Shown: positions 61,418-64,000 of the stretch, in pieces
Layout: every line of letters begins with the position of its first letter
Numbering within the stretch: the stretch's first letter is position 1
Assembly (NCBI RefSeq): GCF_000006445.2
Contig: NC_006046.2
Coordinates: 1,426,001 to 1,490,000 of the forward strand
Origin: Debaryomyces hansenii CBS767
Lineage: Eukaryota; Ascomycota; Pichiomycetes; Serinales; Debaryomycetaceae
Direction of reading: 5' to 3'
DNA: 64,000 bases
The notes under the pieces: generated by a model
What the model was told of the DNA's origin: nothing
Databases searched by the model: none
Seen by the model: the letters and a program-made list of their open reading frames with translations, nothing else
Made by a program: the position numbers and the translations under genes

Positions 61418-64000
61418 CTAAACTGAATCATATAAGCCAACAATCTCACCCATTAAACTTGAATATTCCTGAACAAACGAATTGAATACCCACCAATTAC
61501 CAAAGCTATTTTGATTCTCATCTTTATGCTGATTATTTTGTTGCTTTTGATATTTAATGAAAATATACTTCAACGAGTCATTGAGTATAAGACTCAATAT
61601 GTTTGTATAGACTAGAATCGGATACTTTGCTTTGAAATGCTTGGTGAGTAATTTATCATGAATTAGAGTGAGTAATGACGCAAGTTTTATGCCTTCTTTC
61701 TTTGAAAGTATGGAATCTGTTTCATCGTTGGGTTCTGTGGATGTCACCAGTTCATATTTCTCTCCTAAATCCTGATCATTCAAAAAATTTAATAAATCAA
61801 TTCTGAAAAAGTTTCCAATTAAATTAACCTCATCCCATATAAAATCAGTGGATAAAACAGACCTGGAATGCTGGTCTAAAGTAGGATCAAGATTATACGC
61901 ATTCAAGGCATAAATTAGATCTTTTGATAGAATATCATTCTTGAAACTTAACCTAGATTCACTATCTTCATCGATTCCAATATCTGATGGACTCTCATCA
62001 GAAAGGTTTAAGTAATTTTCAATATCTAGAACCATCACCGAGGAATTAGATGAATCATCTTTATTGACGAGCTTAATAAATGTTATCAATAGGTCATTAA
62101 TATTTATAAGCTTTTTCATCAAAATGAGAAACCTTCTCAAATGTTCAATCTTGAAGTGATTATTAGTATTTATGGTAGCTAATTCATCATTAAAATTATC
62201 AATCAAGTATAGTAAATTTAATCTTAGATTCTTCAAATAATTAACCTGGGGATAGCTTTTAAGAAATAATAGATAGGGTAGCAATTCCAAAATGGCAATT
62301 AAATATAAATATAAATCAGCGTTTTCGACATATGCAAGGTCCGAGCTTAACGGCTTAACTATCTTATTTATCAAACCATTACAAAGGAGATGCTTCTCAA
62401 CCAAGTTATCATTATTGAGGAAAACCAGTTGGATCGCTTCAGGTATTGAAAATGATAAGTTACAACGTTTGAGCCATTCATACGCCCTATGCTTTATAGT
62501 AATAAACCAGTTATCCTTATCTTTCTCTTCCAAAATGGTAAAATTATCTGATTCTGGAAATTTCAAATGTGGTTTAATGAATGAAAAGCTAGGTGCTATT
62601 ATATTCTCGTTACTATATGGTTCAGTGTGCGGACGTGTTAGTTGTATCTGAGGTTCAGATTTAGACCTCGTTTTTAATTTAATCTTGTGACCTGGAATAG
62701 AAGTATAACTATTTGTCGAATGATTTCTTCTTCTTGGAAAAGATAAGTTTTTATCCTTGGTGTCAAAAATCCGATGTAAATGCACCAATTCGTTTTCATC
62801 GCAAAGTTTCTTAATTTCATCGTCAATGATATTCTGATTCCAAATTACGCCTAAGTAATTGTATTTTGAATCACCCCTACTACCTAATCTTTTGATTAAC
62901 AAATCAGGGTAGACTAATTTTAATAGTTTTCCTAACTTAGACTGACCCAAGATTAATTTTTGTTGTTCACTTGAGGTATTTGTAGGAGAAGGATATTGTC
63001 TTATTAATTTCTGACATATTATATAATATGTTTTGTAAATTGATAATCTTGGAATTGTATAATTCTGGGGATCATTATTTGATGGCAATTGAATCAAAAC
63101 GTCGTATAAAATCTTGATAGCCAAAAATGTTCTTAGTAATTCATGGTAATTTATTCCAAATAGTTTATTCTCTCTATTCGCGATATTTGGGAAGTATTCA
63201 ATAAGCAGATTTGGAATCTTGAAAATATTTAGTAATTGATCCAAAAGACTAAAAGCTGACGACTGAATTGAAAAATTGACCATTGTCTTGTCAATTTTAT
63301 GAGTTGGAATGACTGGAGTAGGAGATGCTTGCTTATCGTTATTATATAAAAAATTATAAAAATCATCTATCGGTAATGGCGATCCTAGTTTCTCTAGTAT
63401 CTGTAATAAATAGTTATTAATATTGGACCCATCCACATTAACTAAACTCTGCAAGAAATCATTGAAAAGCGGATTTATAGCCGTGGGCTTAGCGTCAGTT
63501 TCTCGTTCACCCTGATCTTCGTTTTCATTTAAATTAAATAAATTAAACCTGGTAGATACAGACAAGTTTTTGTTATGCTTTGTAGGCTGCTTTTCTTGTA
63601 CACTTGTATTGGTTTCGGATTGGGGTACGTCGTTGAATTCAGCTACTGATTTCGGGTATGTAAACTGTTCATACACATTTGGGGCTTCGGAGTTATATTG
63701 CCCAGACTGCAATTGCATCTGGGGAATTGTCCCAAAATTCTGATCCACAGACCCAGGTATAGTATACTGAGTAGGCGATTGGTATGGTAAAAAAGGAGTA
63801 GGACCAAACTGTCCTCTGCCTGGAGAGGGAATTGCTTTGGTAGGGGGTATGCCCTGAATGATATTGTGTCCAGTACCCGTACTGGAGCTCGGTGCAGTAG
63901 CTGAACTAAAATTATAATTCATTGTATTATAGGGATCATAATCGTAGAAGGACAGTTGTGCTTGTGATTGTTGTGATGGCTGTGACGATTGTGATGATAT
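61418..64000 (-). CDS. RFX2: RFX-family winged-helix transcription factor, 5' end beyond window
   Basis: The first in-frame ATG inside the window is at 63920-63922 (834 codons), but the frame stays open another 26 Gln/Ser-rich codons to the right edge, so the true start may lie outside. The DNA-binding domain around residues 295-370 from that ATG carries LGKLLKLVYPDLLIKRLGSR followed by GDSKYNYLGV, which is the RFX winged helix (compare the FGKL and RRLGTRGNSKYHYYG types). The rest is helical with an Asn/Ser-rich N-terminus, as in Rfx1/Crt1 (DNA-damage and dNTP gene repressor). CUG-clade yeasts have two RFX genes. Which one this is remains uncertain, and the RFX2 symbol is tentative. Confidence 0.7.
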   Translation of the reverse strand: MSSQSSQPSQQSQAQLSFYDYDPYNTMNYNFSSATAPSSSTGTGHNIIQGIPPTKAIPSPGRGQFGPTPFLPYQSPTQYTIPGSVDQNFGTIPQMQLQSGQYNSEAPNVYEQFTYPKSVAEFNDVPQSETNTSVQEKQPTKHNKNLSVSTRFNLFNLNENEDQGERETDAKPTAINPLFNDFLQSLVNVDGSNINNYLLQILEKLGSPLPIDDFYNFLYNNDKQASPTPVIPTHKIDKTMVNFSIQSSAFSLLDQLLNIFKIPNLLIEYFPNIANRENKLFGINYHELLRTFLAIKILYDVLIQLPSNNDPQNYTIPRLSIYKTYYIICQKLIRQYPSPTNTSSEQQKLILGQSKLGKLLKLVYPDLLIKRLGSRGDSKYNYLGVIWNQNIIDDEIKKLCDENELVHLHRIFDTKDKNLSFPRRRNHSTNSYTSIPGHKIKLKTRSKSEPQIQLTRPHTEPYSNENIIAPSFSFIKPHLKFPESDNFTILEEKDKDNWFITIKHRAYEWLKRCNLSFSIPEAIQLVFLNNDNLVEKHLLCNGLINKIVKPLSSDLAYVENADLYLYLIAILELLPYLLFLKSYPQVNYLKNLRLNLLYLIDNFNDELATINTNNHFKIEHLRRFLILMKKLININDLLITFIKLVNKDDSSNSSVMVLDIENYLNLSDESPSDIGIDEDSESRLSFKNDILSKDLIYALNAYNLDPTLDQHSRSVLSTDFIWDEVNLIGNFFRIDLLNFLNDQDLGEKYELVTSTEPNDETDSILSKKEGIKLASLLTLIHDKLLTKHFKAKYPILVYTNILSLILNDSLKYIFIKYQKQQNNQHKDENQNSFGNWWVFNSFVQEYSSLMGEIVGLYDSV

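Overview
This is a stretch of nuclear chromosome from a budding yeast (Saccharomycotina) of the CUG-Ser clade, most like Debaryomyces. Genes are densely packed, mostly intronless and AT-rich, with budding-yeast-type proteins throughout. The two introns found in protein genes are short (52 and 66 bp) with GTATGT/GTAAGT donors and CTAAC- or CTGAC-type branch points. Reassignment of CTG to serine is visible in the window: the nucleophile of an alpha/beta hydrolase (GHxTG motif, codon 24820-24822) is CTG, and a CTG in one acyl-CoA oxidase (8676-8678) faces TCA (Ser) in its tandem paralogue. Every CTG codon here should therefore be read as Ser. The genus assignment is inference.

Layout. 1-1260 is the 5' part of a FYVE zinc-finger gene (PIB2-like) that runs off the left edge. 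A tRNA-Tyr with an intron follows at 2426-2515. 2792-9310 holds two acyl-CoA oxidases of identical length in tandem, a MARVEL-type membrane protein between them, and a probable decayed second MARVEL copy beyond the second oxidase. 10294-21876 holds TOM6, RNA1, RAD50, a spliced lysophospholipid acyltransferase, MRD1, PCP1 and LOC1. 22021-26790 holds tRNA-Glu, a JLP1/TauD-type dioxygenase, a DUF1749 hydrolase and STE50. 27607-36677 holds RPL12, an unrecognised 260-aa gene, a spliced ATG37-like acyl-CoA-binding protein, UTP4, a GH76 glycosidase-like protein and ERG6. 37000-43965 holds YCG1, tRNA-Gly, MAK10 and NHP6, followed by 1.6 kb without a gene. 45601-64000 holds DEF1, PBY1, TIM12, FBA1, MAK3, POL30, RXT2, ATG11, a PRPP synthetase and an RFX factor that runs off the right edge.

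Most of the window is conserved housekeeping content: ribosome assembly (MRD1, LOC1, UTP4, RPL12), DNA repair and replication (RAD50, POL30), condensin, mitochondrial import (TOM6, TIM12) and sterol synthesis. Three functional echoes stand out. Peroxisome genes are frequent (two oxidases, ATG37, ATG11). Both large NatC acetyltransferase subunits (MAK10 and MAK3) lie within 12.4 kb. Several promoters carry motifs matching the gene they serve: MCB boxes at POL30, Upc2-type elements at ERG6, CCTCGG hexamers at the second oxidase, a Met31/32 core at the dioxygenase and a HomolD-like box at RPL12. I found no clearly new multi-gene system. The least explained parts are the gene-free 43966-45600 interval, with diverged short repeats and two adjacent hairpins, and the orphan gene at 28828-29610.
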